64,000 bases of DNA, taken from the NCBI GenBank assembly GCA_902628965.1, contig CACOPB010000002.1:219967-283966 (forward strand). Direction: 5' to 3'. The notes beneath the pieces were generated by a model. That model had not been told where the DNA came from. It made no database searches and worked only from the letters and a program-made list of their open reading frames with translations. The first letter of the stretch is position 1. Every line of letters starts with the position of its first letter. This document shows, piece after piece, positions 50,377 through 61,180 of the stretch. Origin of the DNA: an uncultured Pelagibacteraceae bacterium (lineage in GTDB: Bacteria; Pseudomonadota; Alphaproteobacteria; Pelagibacterales; Pelagibacteraceae). Made by a program: the position numbers and the translations under genes.

Positions 50377-50756
50377 TGAGTGAAGTAAAATTTTCTAAAG
50401 AACATGAGTGGATTACTTTAGAAGGAGATGTAGCAACAATAGGAATTACAAAACATGCAACAGAAATGCTTGGCGACATAGTTTTTGCAGAACTTCCTGA
50501 AAAAGGATCTAATGTTGAAAAAGATGGTACAGCAGGTGTAGTAGAATCTACAAAAGCTGCTAGTGATGTTTATACTCCGGTTAGTGGTGAAGTAGTAGAT
50601 ACCAATCAAGCTATTGTAGATGATCCCTCTAAGATTAATGAAGATCCAGAAGGTTCAGCATGGTTTTTTAAACTAAAAATGAAAGATCAATCTGAAATGG
50701 ATAGTCTTATGAACAAAGAAGAATACGATAAATTTGCAAAGGAGAGTGCTAGCTGA
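50376..50756 (+). CDS. gcvH: Glycine cleavage system H protein
   Basis: [37 protein letters not shown]; lipoyl Lys in [12 protein letters not shown]. Confidence 0.97.
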   Translation: MSEVKFSKEHEWITLEGDVATIGITKHATEMLGDIVFAELPEKGSNVEKDGTAGVVESTKAASDVYTPVSGEVVDTNQAIVDDPSKINEDPEGSAWFFKLKMKDQSEMDSLMNKEEYDKFAKESAS

Positions 50757-53626
50757 TGTTACATAATTCTCAAAAAGATTTTTTAAAAAGACACATTGGA
50801 CCTTCAGACGAAGATCAAAATAAAATGCTTAAGGAACTTAATTGCAAATCACTAGATGACTTAATCAATAGTACAGTTCCAGACAAGATCCAATTGAAAG
50901 ATGAATTAAATATTGGTGAGTCAAATTCAGAATATGAAGCATTAAGAAAATTAAAAGCAATTTCGAAAAAAAATCAAATTTACTCTAACTTTATAGGAAT
51001 GGGTTATTATGGCACTTATACACCATATGTAATTTTAAGAAATATTTTGGAAAATCCAGGTTGGTACACTTCTTATACACCTTATCAACCCGAGGTAGCT
51101 CAAGGAAGATTGGAAATGCTACTTAATTTTCAACAAATGATAGTGGATTTCACTGGTATGGATATTGCTAATGCATCTTTATTAGATGAAGGAACAGCAG
51201 CTGCAGAAGCCATGGGATTAAGTCATAGATTAAATAAAAAGGATAGCAATTTAGTTTTTGTCTCAGAAAATTGTCATCCACAAACAATAGATGTAATTCA
51301 AACAAGAGCAGAACCAATGGGATTAAAAGTGCTTGTTGGAGATGAAGATAAAGTATTGGATCAATTAAAAGAAGATTTAGTTTGTGGTGTGTTACAATAT
51401 CCGGGAACGTTAGGAGATATAAAAGATCCTAGTGAAGCAATTAGTAAAATACACAAAATAAATGGTAAAGCAATTTTAGCGTGTGATTTGTTAGCACTTG
51501 CTAAGTTAAAAACGCCAAGAGAACTAGGAGCAGATATTGCTGTAGGAAGTTCTCAAAGATTTGGAATTCCAATGGGTTACGGTGGACCTCATGCAGCCTT
51601 CTTTGCAACTAAAGACGAATACAAAAGATCTATGCCTGGAAGAATTGTTGGGGTATCTGTTGATAGACACGGAAACAAAGCATATAGATTATCATTACAA
51701 ACTAGGGAACAACATATAAGAAGAGATAAGGCTACAAGTAATATTTGCACTGCCCAAGCTTTGTTAGCGATTGTCTCTGCAGCATATGCTATTTATCACG
51801 GCCCAGAAGGTATCAGAACTATTGCTGAGAGAGTTTCTCAATTAGCAAAAAACTTTGCAGATAAATTAAAACAATCAGGATATGAGATTTATTCAGACCA
51901 TTTCTTTGATACAGTTACAATTGTCACCAAAGATAAAACTGATCAAATCTTTAAAAATGCTTTAGATCAAAAAGTAAATATCAGAAAAGTAAATTCTGAA
52001 ATGCTAGCAGTTTCTTTTGATGAAAAGAAGAATGTCTATAGGGTAAATCAATTATTAAAAATTTTTAATGCAGCAGAATCAATTAAAAAAGAAGATCCAA
52101 CAGTAAGTTTGCCTAATTTACCAAAAAATTTGTTAAGAACTTCAAAATATTTAGAACATCCAGTTTTTAATTCATATCATTCAGAAACTGAGATGCTTAG
52201 ATATTTAAAAAAGTTAGAGGATAAAGATATAGCTCTTAATAGAACTATGATTGCACTTGGTTCATGTACTATGAAATTAAATGCTACTGCAGAAATGATA
52301 CCTATTTCATGGAGAGAATTAGCAGAGCCTCATCCATTTGTGCCTATTGAGCAGATGGAAGGATATAGAGATTTGTTCACTGATCTTAAAAATTGGCTTA
52401 GATCAATTACTGGTTTTTCTGGTGTTTCACTTCAACCAAATGCAGGCGCTCAAGGGGAATATGCGGGATTAATGGTTATTAGAAAGTATCATTTAGATAG
52501 AGGTGATGAAAATAGAAATATATGTTTAATACCAAGTTCAGCACATGGAACAAATCCTGCTAGTGCACAAATGGTTGGAATGAAAGTGGTAGTTGTTAAT
52601 TGTGATAAAGAAGGAAATGTCGATTTTGAGGATTTAAAGAAAAAAGCAGAAATACATTCTGAAAATCTTGGAGCATTAATGGTCACTTATCCTTCTACAC
52701 ACGGAGTATTTGAGGAAAAAATTACTGATATATGTGAGTTAATTCACGAACATGGTGGTCAAGTTTATATGGATGGTGCAAATTTAAATGCACTAGTTGG
52801 TATTGCAAGACCTGGAAATTTTGGTCCAGATGTTTGTCACATAAACTTACATAAAACATTCTGTATTCCACATGGCGGTGGAGGGCCAGGAATGGGACCA
52901 ATTGCATGTAAAAGACATTTACAAGTTTATTTACCCAATCATCCAGTTGTTAAAGATTGTGGACCTGCCACAGGAATAGGGGCAGTTTCAGCAGCACCCT
53001 GGGGAAGCTCAAGTATTTTATCAATTTCTTGGATGTATATTAAAATGATGGGCTCTGAAGGTTTAAAATTAGCTACTCAAATTGCAATATTAAATGCAAA
53101 TTATATTGCTCATAGACTTAAAGATCATTACCCAATTCTTTATAAAGGATCAAATGGAAATGTAGCTCATGAATGTATAATTGACATACGATCTATTAAA
53201 AGTGAAACAGGGATTACTGAAGAAGATATAGCCAAAAGATTGATTGATTATGGTTTTCATGCACCAACAATGTCATGGCCAGTAGCAGGTACTATGATGA
53301 TTGAACCAACTGAAAGTGAGAGTTTATCTGAGCTTGATAGATTTTGTGATACTTTGATTAGCATTAAATCAGAAATAGATATGATAAAGTCAGGAAAATT
53401 TGATGAGATTGATAATCCAATTAAAAATGCGCCTCATACTGATATTGAATTAGCATCAGATGAATGGAATCATAAATATTCAAGAGAGCAAGCTGCGTAC
53501 CCAGCAAAATTTTTAAAGGCAAACAAATTTTGGCCTCCAGTTGCAAGAGTTGATAACGTATACGGAGATAAAAATATTTTTTGTACTTGTCCAAGCATGG
53601 ATGAGTTTAAAGAAGATGCAGCATAA
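50756..53626 (+). CDS. gcvP: Glycine dehydrogenase (decarboxylating), P protein
   Basis: RHIGPSDEDQNKML; NLHKTFCIPHGGGGPGMGPI; 956 aa. Confidence 0.98.
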   Translation: MLHNSQKDFLKRHIGPSDEDQNKMLKELNCKSLDDLINSTVPDKIQLKDELNIGESNSEYEALRKLKAISKKNQIYSNFIGMGYYGTYTPYVILRNILENPGWYTSYTPYQPEVAQGRLEMLLNFQQMIVDFTGMDIANASLLDEGTAAAEAMGLSHRLNKKDSNLVFVSENCHPQTIDVIQTRAEPMGLKVLVGDEDKVLDQLKEDLVCGVLQYPGTLGDIKDPSEAISKIHKINGKAILACDLLALAKLKTPRELGADIAVGSSQRFGIPMGYGGPHAAFFATKDEYKRSMPGRIVGVSVDRHGNKAYRLSLQTREQHIRRDKATSNICTAQALLAIVSAAYAIYHGPEGIRTIAERVSQLAKNFADKLKQSGYEIYSDHFFDTVTIVTKDKTDQIFKNALDQKVNIRKVNSEMLAVSFDEKKNVYRVNQLLKIFNAAESIKKEDPTVSLPNLPKNLLRTSKYLEHPVFNSYHSETEMLRYLKKLEDKDIALNRTMIALGSCTMKLNATAEMIPISWRELAEPHPFVPIEQMEGYRDLFTDLKNWLRSITGFSGVSLQPNAGAQGEYAGLMVIRKYHLDRGDENRNICLIPSSAHGTNPASAQMVGMKVVVVNCDKEGNVDFEDLKKKAEIHSENLGALMVTYPSTHGVFEEKITDICELIHEHGGQVYMDGANLNALVGIARPGNFGPDVCHINLHKTFCIPHGGGGPGMGPIACKRHLQVYLPNHPVVKDCGPATGIGAVSAAPWGSSSILSISWMYIKMMGSEGLKLATQIAILNANYIAHRLKDHYPILYKGSNGNVAHECIIDIRSIKSETGITEEDIAKRLIDYGFHAPTMSWPVAGTMMIEPTESESLSELDRFCDTLISIKSEIDMIKSGKFDEIDNPIKNAPHTDIELASDEWNHKYSREQAAYPAKFLKANKFWPPVARVDNVYGDKNIFCTCPSMDEFKEDAA

Positions 53627-53632
53627 TAATTA

Positions 53633-54871
53633 ATGAAAATTGCTGTCGTCGGCTCTGGTATTTCTGGATTAAGTGCTGCTTATTATTTATCTAAAAAACA
53701 TCATGTAGATCTTTTTGAGCGAGAGAATCATTTTGGTGGACACTCTAATACAATAGATTTGTTTTTTGATCAAAAAAAGGTTTCAGTAGATATTGGTTTT
53801 ATTGTTTTTAATTTCCAAACCTATCCAAATTTAATTAATTTTTTTAAGGAAAATGATATTCAAATCGAAAAAAGCAATATGTCTTTTTCAGTTTCGGTAG
53901 ATAATACAAATTTTGAATATTGTGGAAAAGGGTTGAGTGGAATTTTCTCCAATAAATCAAATCTATTTAGCATAGAGTTCTTAAAGATGTTTTTTGATAT
54001 AATTAAATTCTATAAAAAAAGTGATCAAGTAAATATTTCCAATTATAAAATTACCTTAGGTGAATATTTGAGAATTAATAAATTATCTAAAACGTTTGTT
54101 GATTATCATATAATACCAATGGTATCTGCGATTTGGTCTATGCCTCCTTATGAGGCGAGCAAAATGCCAATTAGTTTTTTTCTGAGATTTTTTCAAAATC
54201 ATGGTCTGTTCAAATTAAAAAATAGACCACAGTGGTACACTGTAAGCAATAGGAGCAGAACTTATGTAAGTAAAATACTTTCTCAAATTAGTGGTGAACA
54301 TTATAAAAATTATAAAGTTACAAAAATAAAAAGGAAATCATCCGGATTAGATTTGTATTATGGTGGAGAAAGTGAATTTTTCGATTATGACAAAGTAGTG
54401 TTAGCGACACATGCTGATGAAGCATTAAAGTTAATTGAAAATCCAACCGATAACGAAAATAATATTCTTTCGAATTTTAGTTATAAAGAAAATATAGCAT
54501 ACATACATACAGATCAGCGAGCTATGCCAAAAAATAAAAAAGCTTGGTCTTCTTGGAATTCTTCAATAGATGAAAAAAATCTGGAGAAAAATTCAATAAC
54601 ATACTGGTTAAATTTATTACAAAATTTAAAGTGTGATGAAAATATTTTCTTAACATTAAATCCCTACTTCAATATTGATGAAAAAAAAATATTAAGAAAA
54701 GTAAAATTTACACATCCTTATTATGATCAAAAAGCACTAGATGCCCAATCAAAGCTTGTTAAAATACAAAATCAAAAAGATTTACTTTTTTGTGGTAGTT
54801 ATTTTGGTTACGGATTTCATGAAGATGGAATAAAATCATCTATTGAAATGTTGAAAAACCTTAATGACTAG
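53633..54871 (+). CDS. FAD-dependent amine-oxidase-like oxidoreductase
   Basis: IAVVGSGISGLSAAYYLSKKHHVDLFERENHFGGHSNTIDL; clustered with DUF1365/CFA synthase. Confidence 0.9.
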   Translation: MKIAVVGSGISGLSAAYYLSKKHHVDLFERENHFGGHSNTIDLFFDQKKVSVDIGFIVFNFQTYPNLINFFKENDIQIEKSNMSFSVSVDNTNFEYCGKGLSGIFSNKSNLFSIEFLKMFFDIIKFYKKSDQVNISNYKITLGEYLRINKLSKTFVDYHIIPMVSAIWSMPPYEASKMPISFFLRFFQNHGLFKLKNRPQWYTVSNRSRTYVSKILSQISGEHYKNYKVTKIKRKSSGLDLYYGGESEFFDYDKVVLATHADEALKLIENPTDNENNILSNFSYKENIAYIHTDQRAMPKNKKAWSSWNSSIDEKNLEKNSITYWLNLLQNLKCDENIFLTLNPYFNIDEKKILRKVKFTHPYYDQKALDAQSKLVKIQNQKDLLFCGSYFGYGFHEDGIKSSIEMLKNLND

Positions 54872-55628
54872 TTCTTGTATATATAATGGAAATGTAATCC
54901 ATAAGAGATTCAAACCAAAAGTACATTTTTTTAAATATAGAGTATTTTCTCTTTTTATTGATCTGTCAGAACTTAAAGAACTTAACAAAAAATTAAAATT
55001 TTTTTCTTTAAATAAATTTAATCTAATCAGTTTTTATGAGAAAGATCATGGTGAGCGTGATGGCACATCTCTTTTTGAATGGGTAAAAAAAAATCTAATT
55101 AATAACGAAATCAATACAGATAATATAAAGATTAAACTTTTATGTTATCCAAGAATATTAGGTTATGTTTTTAATCCACTAAGTATTTTTTTTGTATATG
55201 ATAAAAATGATAATTTAATTTCTATATTGTATGAGGTTAAAAATACATTTGGTGAGCAACATACATATGTTTTTAAAGTAGAGGGACAAACTAAATTAAT
55301 TCAAAACAATTGCTCAAAGAAATTTCACGTTTCACCATTTATTGAAATGAATTGTAATTATTTTTTCAGGATATTAAATCCAGACCAGAAGTTATCAGTT
55401 ATAATAGATCAGTACGATCAAAAAGGAAAAATTCTTTTTGCATCACAAGATGGTGAAAGAACTGATTTGACAAGTAAAAATTTAATGAATTCTTATCTAA
55501 AACACCCTTTAATGACATTTAAAATAATCTCTGCGATACATTTTGAAGCGTTTAAATTATGGATTAAGGGAATTAAGTTTATTAAAAAAAAATTTAAAAT
55601 TAAAAATAACATAACAGTAGAGAATTAA
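54864..55628 (+). CDS. DUF1365 family protein
   Basis: YNGNVIHKRFKPKVHFFKYRVFSLFIDLSEL; LCYPRILGYVFNPLSIFFVYD; NTFGEQHTYVF. Confidence 0.92.
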   Translation: MTSSCIYNGNVIHKRFKPKVHFFKYRVFSLFIDLSELKELNKKLKFFSLNKFNLISFYEKDHGERDGTSLFEWVKKNLINNEINTDNIKIKLLCYPRILGYVFNPLSIFFVYDKNDNLISILYEVKNTFGEQHTYVFKVEGQTKLIQNNCSKKFHVSPFIEMNCNYFFRILNPDQKLSVIIDQYDQKGKILFASQDGERTDLTSKNLMNSYLKHPLMTFKIISAIHFEAFKLWIKGIKFIKKKFKIKNNITVEN

Positions 55629-56806
55629 TGTTCTTAAATAATGCAGCAGATAAATTAGTTTTTAAATTTCTAAAAAAAGTAAGTCACGGTTATCTGGAGT
55701 TAACAACATATGATGGAAAAGTTTTAAAATTTGGAAATTCAAATGAAAAATTACATGCAAATATTTTAATTAAAAAACCAGACTTTAATTATAATTTAAT
55801 TAGAGGTGGCAGTATTGGATTTGCCGAGAGCTACATGAGAGGTGAATTTGAAACTGATAATTTATCAAATTTAATTGAATTAACTGCAAGAAATATTGAA
55901 GTAATACATAAATTTTCAGGGCTTCTCGATTTTCCAATAATTAATTTTGTTAAAAATAAAATAATCAAAAATACAAAAAGTAGAAGCAAAGAAAATATTG
56001 CCAAACATTATGATTTAGGTAATGATTTTTTTTCTCTTTGGTTAGATGATACTCTAACTTACTCTAGTGCTATTTTTGATGATAAGTCAAAAAATCTTAC
56101 TGACGCACAAAATAATAAATATCAAAAATTAATTGATCTGATTAAACCTAATAATGGTGACAAAGTTTTAGAAATAGGGTGTGGCTGGGGAGGCTTTGCT
56201 GAGTACTTGGGCAAAAAATACGATGTTAAACTTGACTGTATTACAATATCAAAAAAACAATTTGAATACGCAAAAGAAAGGATTTTTAATTGTGGCTTAA
56301 ACGAAAAAGTAAATATTGAAATAAAAGATTACAGAGATCTTAAAGGTAAATATAATTCGATTGCCTCTATAGAGATGATTGAAGCAGTTGGTCAAAATTA
56401 TTTAGAGGGATATTTTAAAACTATAAAAAACAACTTATCTGATGGTGGAAAAGCAGCTATTCAGGCAATTACTATCGATGATAGGTTATTTGATAGATAT
56501 AAAAATAAACAAGATTTTATTCAAAAATATATTTTTCCTGGAGGTTTTTTACCAAACAAAAATAGTATTAATCGATATGTTTCTGATAACGGTTTAACTA
56601 TTAATTCATATATTTCTTATGCTGATCATTATGCGAATACATTGGCTATATGGAGAAATGAGTTTATAAAAAAATGGGATTTAATAAAAAATCAGGGTTT
56701 TGACTTAACATTTAAACGAATGTGGGAGTTTTACCTTTCCTATTGTGAAGCAGGATTTAAGTCAAAAAATATTGATCTGATACAATTTTCAATGCAAAAC
56801 AAATAG
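55628..56806 (+). CDS. Cyclopropane-fatty-acyl-phospholipid synthase family SAM methyltransferase
   Basis: SKENIAKHYDLGNDFFSLWLDDTLTYSSAIF; VLEIGCGWGGFAEYL; KYIFPGGFLPN. Confidence 0.95.
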   Translation: MFLNNAADKLVFKFLKKVSHGYLELTTYDGKVLKFGNSNEKLHANILIKKPDFNYNLIRGGSIGFAESYMRGEFETDNLSNLIELTARNIEVIHKFSGLLDFPIINFVKNKIIKNTKSRSKENIAKHYDLGNDFFSLWLDDTLTYSSAIFDDKSKNLTDAQNNKYQKLIDLIKPNNGDKVLEIGCGWGGFAEYLGKKYDVKLDCITISKKQFEYAKERIFNCGLNEKVNIEIKDYRDLKGKYNSIASIEMIEAVGQNYLEGYFKTIKNNLSDGGKAAIQAITIDDRLFDRYKNKQDFIQKYIFPGGFLPNKNSINRYVSDNGLTINSYISYADHYANTLAIWRNEFIKKWDLIKNQGFDLTFKRMWEFYLSYCEAGFKSKNIDLIQFSMQNK

Positions 56807-56823
56807 AAATAATGGAGATAATT

Positions 56824-57372
56824 ATGCGACATATAAAAATAATTAAGTCAATTTCATTGATAATTTCATTATTCTTAATTACAAGTTGCTCAAATAATAC
56901 CGCTATGAAACCAGAAGACTTTAAAAACAAAGAACCAAGATTAGTTATTGAAGAATATTTATCTGGAAATGTTAAAGCTTGGGGTGTTTTACAAAATAGA
57001 TCAGGAAAAGTTACAAGACAATTTTCCGCAGATTTAAATGGTACCTGGGATGGAAAACAATTAATTCTTAAAGAAAAATTTAATTGGGATGATGGTGAAG
57101 TTCAAAATAGAGAATGGATAATAAATAAAATTGACGAGCATAATTACGAAGGTACAGCAGGAGATGTGGTTGGTAAAGCAATTGGATATTCTTACGGACC
57201 AGCTTTTAAATTTGAATATGTTTTATTAGTTCCAGTTAAAGGCAAAGAATTAAAAATAACTTTTGATGATTGGATTTTTAAGCAGGATGATAGAGTTGCA
57301 ATTAATAGAGCAACAATGACCAAATTTGGTTTTAAAGTAGCTGAGTTAACAGTCGTATTTGTTAAAGGTTAA
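56824..57372 (+). CDS. DUF3833 family lipoprotein
   Basis: Lipobox LITSC; KAWGVLQNRSGKVTRQFSADLNGTWDGKQLILKEKFNWDDGEVQNREWII. Start at the internal ATG (MRHIKII) or 56812. Confidence 0.88.
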   Translation: MRHIKIIKSISLIISLFLITSCSNNTAMKPEDFKNKEPRLVIEEYLSGNVKAWGVLQNRSGKVTRQFSADLNGTWDGKQLILKEKFNWDDGEVQNREWIINKIDEHNYEGTAGDVVGKAIGYSYGPAFKFEYVLLVPVKGKELKITFDDWIFKQDDRVAINRATMTKFGFKVAELTVVFVKG

Positions 57373-58131
57373 TTATTTTTTTTGATATTTCGTTAACTTC
57401 CCAACCAAACCAAAATAAATTTTACTCGGTAAAAAACTTAATAGTTTTAATGTAATTGTAAGTGATTTTGGAAAATGAATTTCAAATACATTTTTATTTA
57501 CTAATCCTTCATAAATTTGATCCGCAGCATACTCAGCAGTTTTTAAAAACGGCATTTTAAAATCATTTTTATCTGTCATTGGTGTTTGAATAAACCCAGG
57601 TGATACTAAACAAACACGAACATTATACCTTTTAAAATCAAAGTACAAACTTTCAGCCAAATTATTTAATGCTGATTTGGATGGCCCATATCCAGTTGAA
57701 TTAGGTAATCCTCTATATCCCGCAATTGATGAAACAATAGTAATTATACCGTTTTTTTTATCTCTAAAGTATCGTTCAACTGCTTTAATGCTATTGACAG
57801 TACCAAAAAAGTTTACTTTAAAGACATCTTCCATTTGTTCGACATCAATATCTTTTTCTTTTTTAGGATCCCATGTTCCTGTTGAAAAAAAACAAATATC
57901 TATATTTTCATATTTATTTATAATTTCATTAAATACTTCTTTACACTTTTCTTTGTCTGTTACATCTAGAGGAAAACTTGAAATATTCTCGTAAGAATTT
58001 GAAAGCTCATTTAGTAATTCTGCTCTTCTTGCAGATATGGCAACATCCCACCCTTTACTTGCAAACTTAATTGCTAAAGCTTTACCAATCCCAGTACTAC
58101 CACCTGTAATCCAAATAGTTTTTTTACTCAT
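57373..58131 (-). CDS. Short-chain dehydrogenase/reductase
   Basis: IWITGGSTGIGKALAIKFASKGW; STGYGPSKSALNNLAESL (YxxSK-type). Confidence 0.92.
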   Translation of the reverse strand: MSKKTIWITGGSTGIGKALAIKFASKGWDVAISARRAELLNELSNSYENISSFPLDVTDKEKCKEVFNEIINKYENIDICFFSTGTWDPKKEKDIDVEQMEDVFKVNFFGTVNSIKAVERYFRDKKNGIITIVSSIAGYRGLPNSTGYGPSKSALNNLAESLYFDFKRYNVRVCLVSPGFIQTPMTDKNDFKMPFLKTAEYAADQIYEGLVNKNVFEIHFPKSLTITLKLLSFLPSKIYFGLVGKLTKYQKK

Positions 58132-58139
58132 TTTTTGTT

Positions 58140-58622
58140 ATGTATATATCTAATATGTTTAAAAATAAATTTTTAACATTTATATTATTTCTTGCTATCA
58201 CATTCTCTGCTTCATTGATTGGTGGTTTGGCTACCATTACATACAAAGAGCCATGGTACTCATTACTAAATAAGCCAACATTTAATCCACCTGATTGGAT
58301 ATTTGGACCTGTTTGGACCTCCCTTTACATAATGATGACAGTATCAATTTGGCTTTATTGGCACAGCAAAAATAGAGATATGAATACAGTTTATATTTAT
58401 TTTATTCATTTAGTATTTAATACAACTTGGAGTGTAGTTTTTTTTGTTTTTCACAATATGGTTTTGGCACTTTTAGTATTAATCTTACTAATAGCATTGA
58501 TAGTTAATCTTATTTTAAGGTTTAAACGCGTCAAGATGTTGAGTGCCTACCTAATGATTCCATATTTACTTTGGTGTAGCTTTGCACTAATTCTCAATAC
58601 AAGCTTAATTATATTAAATTAG
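58140..58622 (+). CDS. tspO: TspO/MBR family protein
   Basis: EPWYSLLNKPTFNPPDWIFGPVWTSLYIMMTVSIWLYW; five TM segments. Confidence 0.92.
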   Translation: MYISNMFKNKFLTFILFLAITFSASLIGGLATITYKEPWYSLLNKPTFNPPDWIFGPVWTSLYIMMTVSIWLYWHSKNRDMNTVYIYFIHLVFNTTWSVVFFVFHNMVLALLVLILLIALIVNLILRFKRVKMLSAYLMIPYLLWCSFALILNTSLIILN

Positions 58623-58624
58623 AT

Positions 58625-59728
58625 ATGGATGATGTTGTTATAATTGGTGGTGGAATTATTGGGACAGCAACTGCTTATTTTTTATCCAAAGAAGGCAGAA
58701 AAGTAAAAGTTATTGAAAAAGACCCCACATATAAAACAGCTTCATTCCCATTATCACTAGGTGGTTTTAGAAGACAATTCTTTCAAAAAGAAAATATTTT
58801 GTTGGGAAAATTTGCACGAGAATTTATTTTTCAAATACCAGAATTGTTAAAGACAGAAAAAAATCCTAATCCTACAGCTAGTATGGTAACTAATGGTTAT
58901 CTTTTAATGTTTGGTCCCGAACATGCAGAGGAACAATATAGAGCATTAGAAAATCATAAAGAGTGCGATGCAGGAACAAAAAATATTAAAGGCTCAGAAT
59001 TATCAAAAGTTTTTCCATATGTTAACAATGAAGGTATTGAAACAGCAACCTATACAGATAATCAAAGTGAAGGATGGATTGATCCATTTATGTTTCATAG
59101 TGCTCTAAAGAGTAAAGCAATAGAGCTAGGAGCCGAATTTATTAAAGGTGAAGTAAAAAGTATTTCTGAAATAAATGCCAAAACAATTATTTCAGCTGCT
59201 GGTTGTTGGACAAAAGAATTGTTAGAAGATATCCCTGTGGTTCCTCAGAAGCATACAGTTTTTAGGGTTAAATGCCCAACTTATATAGAAGAGATGCCAT
59301 TAAGTGGAGACTTAACAACAGGTGTATATTGGAGACCAGAAGGTGGCGAATATTTAGCAGGTTCACCTATTTCTGTATTCGATGCAGAAGACTTAGAGCC
59401 AGCTTGGAATGATTTTGAAGAATTAGTGTGGCCAGCTCTTGCTAAGAGAATACCTGCTTTTGAGGAATTAAAATTAACTGGTGGATGGGCAGGTTATTAT
59501 GATTGTAATAAATTAGATAACAATGCTGTAGTAGGTAAACATCCAAAATTTGACAATGTATACATGGCATCTGGTTTTACTGGCAGAGGGTTAATGCAAG
59601 CCCCAGGTATTGGAAGAGCTTTAACAGAGCTAATTACAACAGGATCATATCAAACAATAGATATAAGTGATTTTGCTGTTGAGAGAGTTTTAGGTAAAGC
59701 AGCTAGACCAGAGCCCTACGTATTATAA
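58625..59728 (+). CDS. FAD-dependent oxidoreductase (DAO/sarcosine oxidase-like)
   Basis: DVVIIGGGIIGTATAYFLSKEGRKVKVIEKD; YMASGFTGRGLMQAPGIGRALTELITTG. Confidence 0.9.
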   Translation: MDDVVIIGGGIIGTATAYFLSKEGRKVKVIEKDPTYKTASFPLSLGGFRRQFFQKENILLGKFAREFIFQIPELLKTEKNPNPTASMVTNGYLLMFGPEHAEEQYRALENHKECDAGTKNIKGSELSKVFPYVNNEGIETATYTDNQSEGWIDPFMFHSALKSKAIELGAEFIKGEVKSISEINAKTIISAAGCWTKELLEDIPVVPQKHTVFRVKCPTYIEEMPLSGDLTTGVYWRPEGGEYLAGSPISVFDAEDLEPAWNDFEELVWPALAKRIPAFEELKLTGGWAGYYDCNKLDNNAVVGKHPKFDNVYMASGFTGRGLMQAPGIGRALTELITTGSYQTIDISDFAVERVLGKAARPEPYVL

Positions 59729-59730
59729 TT

Positions 59731-61179
59731 TTAAGTTCCACAAAAAGTTTGATATTTTTTACTACTAGACGGAGCAGGAATTTTATATTCCTCAATATTA
59801 TTCTGATTATCATAAGGATTTTTTAAAATAGATAATAACTTTTTCATTTTATCTAAATTTCCTTTATCTGCTTCAGATAATGCTTCCTCTACTTTATGAT
59901 TTCTAGGAATAACTTTCGGATTATTTTCTGCCATTAGTTTAGATTGTTTTTCTTTTGTTGAATTATTTAATTTTGATCTTTTATTCCATTCATTTTTCCA
60001 ATTAATAAAATCTTTTTTTTTATAAACTTCATCAGAATTGATACCCATTAAATTACAAAAAGTATTTGTATAATCTGCTTTATTTTTTTTCATCCAATTT
60101 AATAAATCACTAATTAATTTCTTATCATCTTTATCTTTACCGAGTAGACCAAGCTTATCTCTCATCATATTTAGCCATTTATCTTCATAAATATTTTGGA
60201 AATTATCCAATAAATCATTAGCTAATTTAATTGCATAATCCTCATTTTTATCAATTAAAGGAACTATACATTCAGCAAATCTCGCTAAATTCCATTTGGT
60301 TATTGGTGGTTGATTAGAAAAAGCATATCTTCCAAATTTATCTATTGAGCTGAATACAGTTTTTGGGTCATAATGATCCATGAAGGCACAAGGTCCGTAG
60401 TCAATAGTTTCGCCAGATACTGACATATTATCAGTATTCATTACACCATGAATAAATCCAACCCTCATCCATTCTATTACTAGACTGCATTGTCTCTCTA
60501 TTACTAAATTTAATAAATCATAAGCTTTAAACTTAGATGAGGTTAAGTGAGGGTAATGTCTGTTAATTGTATAGTCTACTAATGTATTTAAATTTTTAAT
60601 ATTTTGAGTTGCTGCAATATATTGAAATGTGCCCACTCTAATATGACTAGATGCAACTCTGGTTAAAATAGCACCTTCTAAAAGATTTTCTCTTACAACT
60701 TTTTCTCCAGTTTTAACCACAGCAAGACTTCTAGTTGTTGGAATTTTTAATGCATGTATAGACTCGCTAATTAAATATTCTCTTAGCATTGGTCCTAAAG
60801 CTGCACGCCCATCACCTCCTCTAGAAAAAGATGTTCTTCCAGAGCCTTTAAATTGGATATCATAACGATTTTTTTTATTGTCCAAATGTTCACCTAACAA
60901 AACTGCTCTGCCATCTCCCAACATAGTAAAGTGACCAAATTGATGACCTGCATATGCTTGTGCTAAAGTTATAGTATCTTTTGGTAAAACATTTCCAGAA
61001 AAAATATTTGATAACTCCTCATTATTTAAACGAGAAAAATCTAAATTCAAATTTTTAGCAAGTTGATGATTAAATATTATTATTTCTGGGTTATGAACAG
61101 GTGTAGGTTTTATTAACTCTCTAAATGATTTAGAAAGTTTTGAAAAAGTATTATCAAATTTCCAGTTAACTTTATTCAT
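59731..61179 (-). CDS. selO: SelO/YdiU family protein adenylyltransferase
   Basis: QAYAGHQFGHFTMLGDGRAVLLGEHLD; QFKGSGRTSFSRGGDGRAALGPMLREYLISE; HGVMNTDNMSVSGETIDYGPCAFMDHY; C-terminal FCGT. Confidence 0.95.
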   Translation of the reverse strand: MNKVNWKFDNTFSKLSKSFRELIKPTPVHNPEIIIFNHQLAKNLNLDFSRLNNEELSNIFSGNVLPKDTITLAQAYAGHQFGHFTMLGDGRAVLLGEHLDNKKNRYDIQFKGSGRTSFSRGGDGRAALGPMLREYLISESIHALKIPTTRSLAVVKTGEKVVRENLLEGAILTRVASSHIRVGTFQYIAATQNIKNLNTLVDYTINRHYPHLTSSKFKAYDLLNLVIERQCSLVIEWMRVGFIHGVMNTDNMSVSGETIDYGPCAFMDHYDPKTVFSSIDKFGRYAFSNQPPITKWNLARFAECIVPLIDKNEDYAIKLANDLLDNFQNIYEDKWLNMMRDKLGLLGKDKDDKKLISDLLNWMKKNKADYTNTFCNLMGINSDEVYKKKDFINWKNEWNKRSKLNNSTKEKQSKLMAENNPKVIPRNHKVEEALSEADKGNLDKMKKLLSILKNPYDNQNNIEEYKIPAPSSSKKYQTFCGT

Positions 61180-61180
61180 A

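Noticed and set aside
52489-52907. Reverse ORFs inside gcvP
   Set aside because: Antisense shadows of a highly conserved enzyme.
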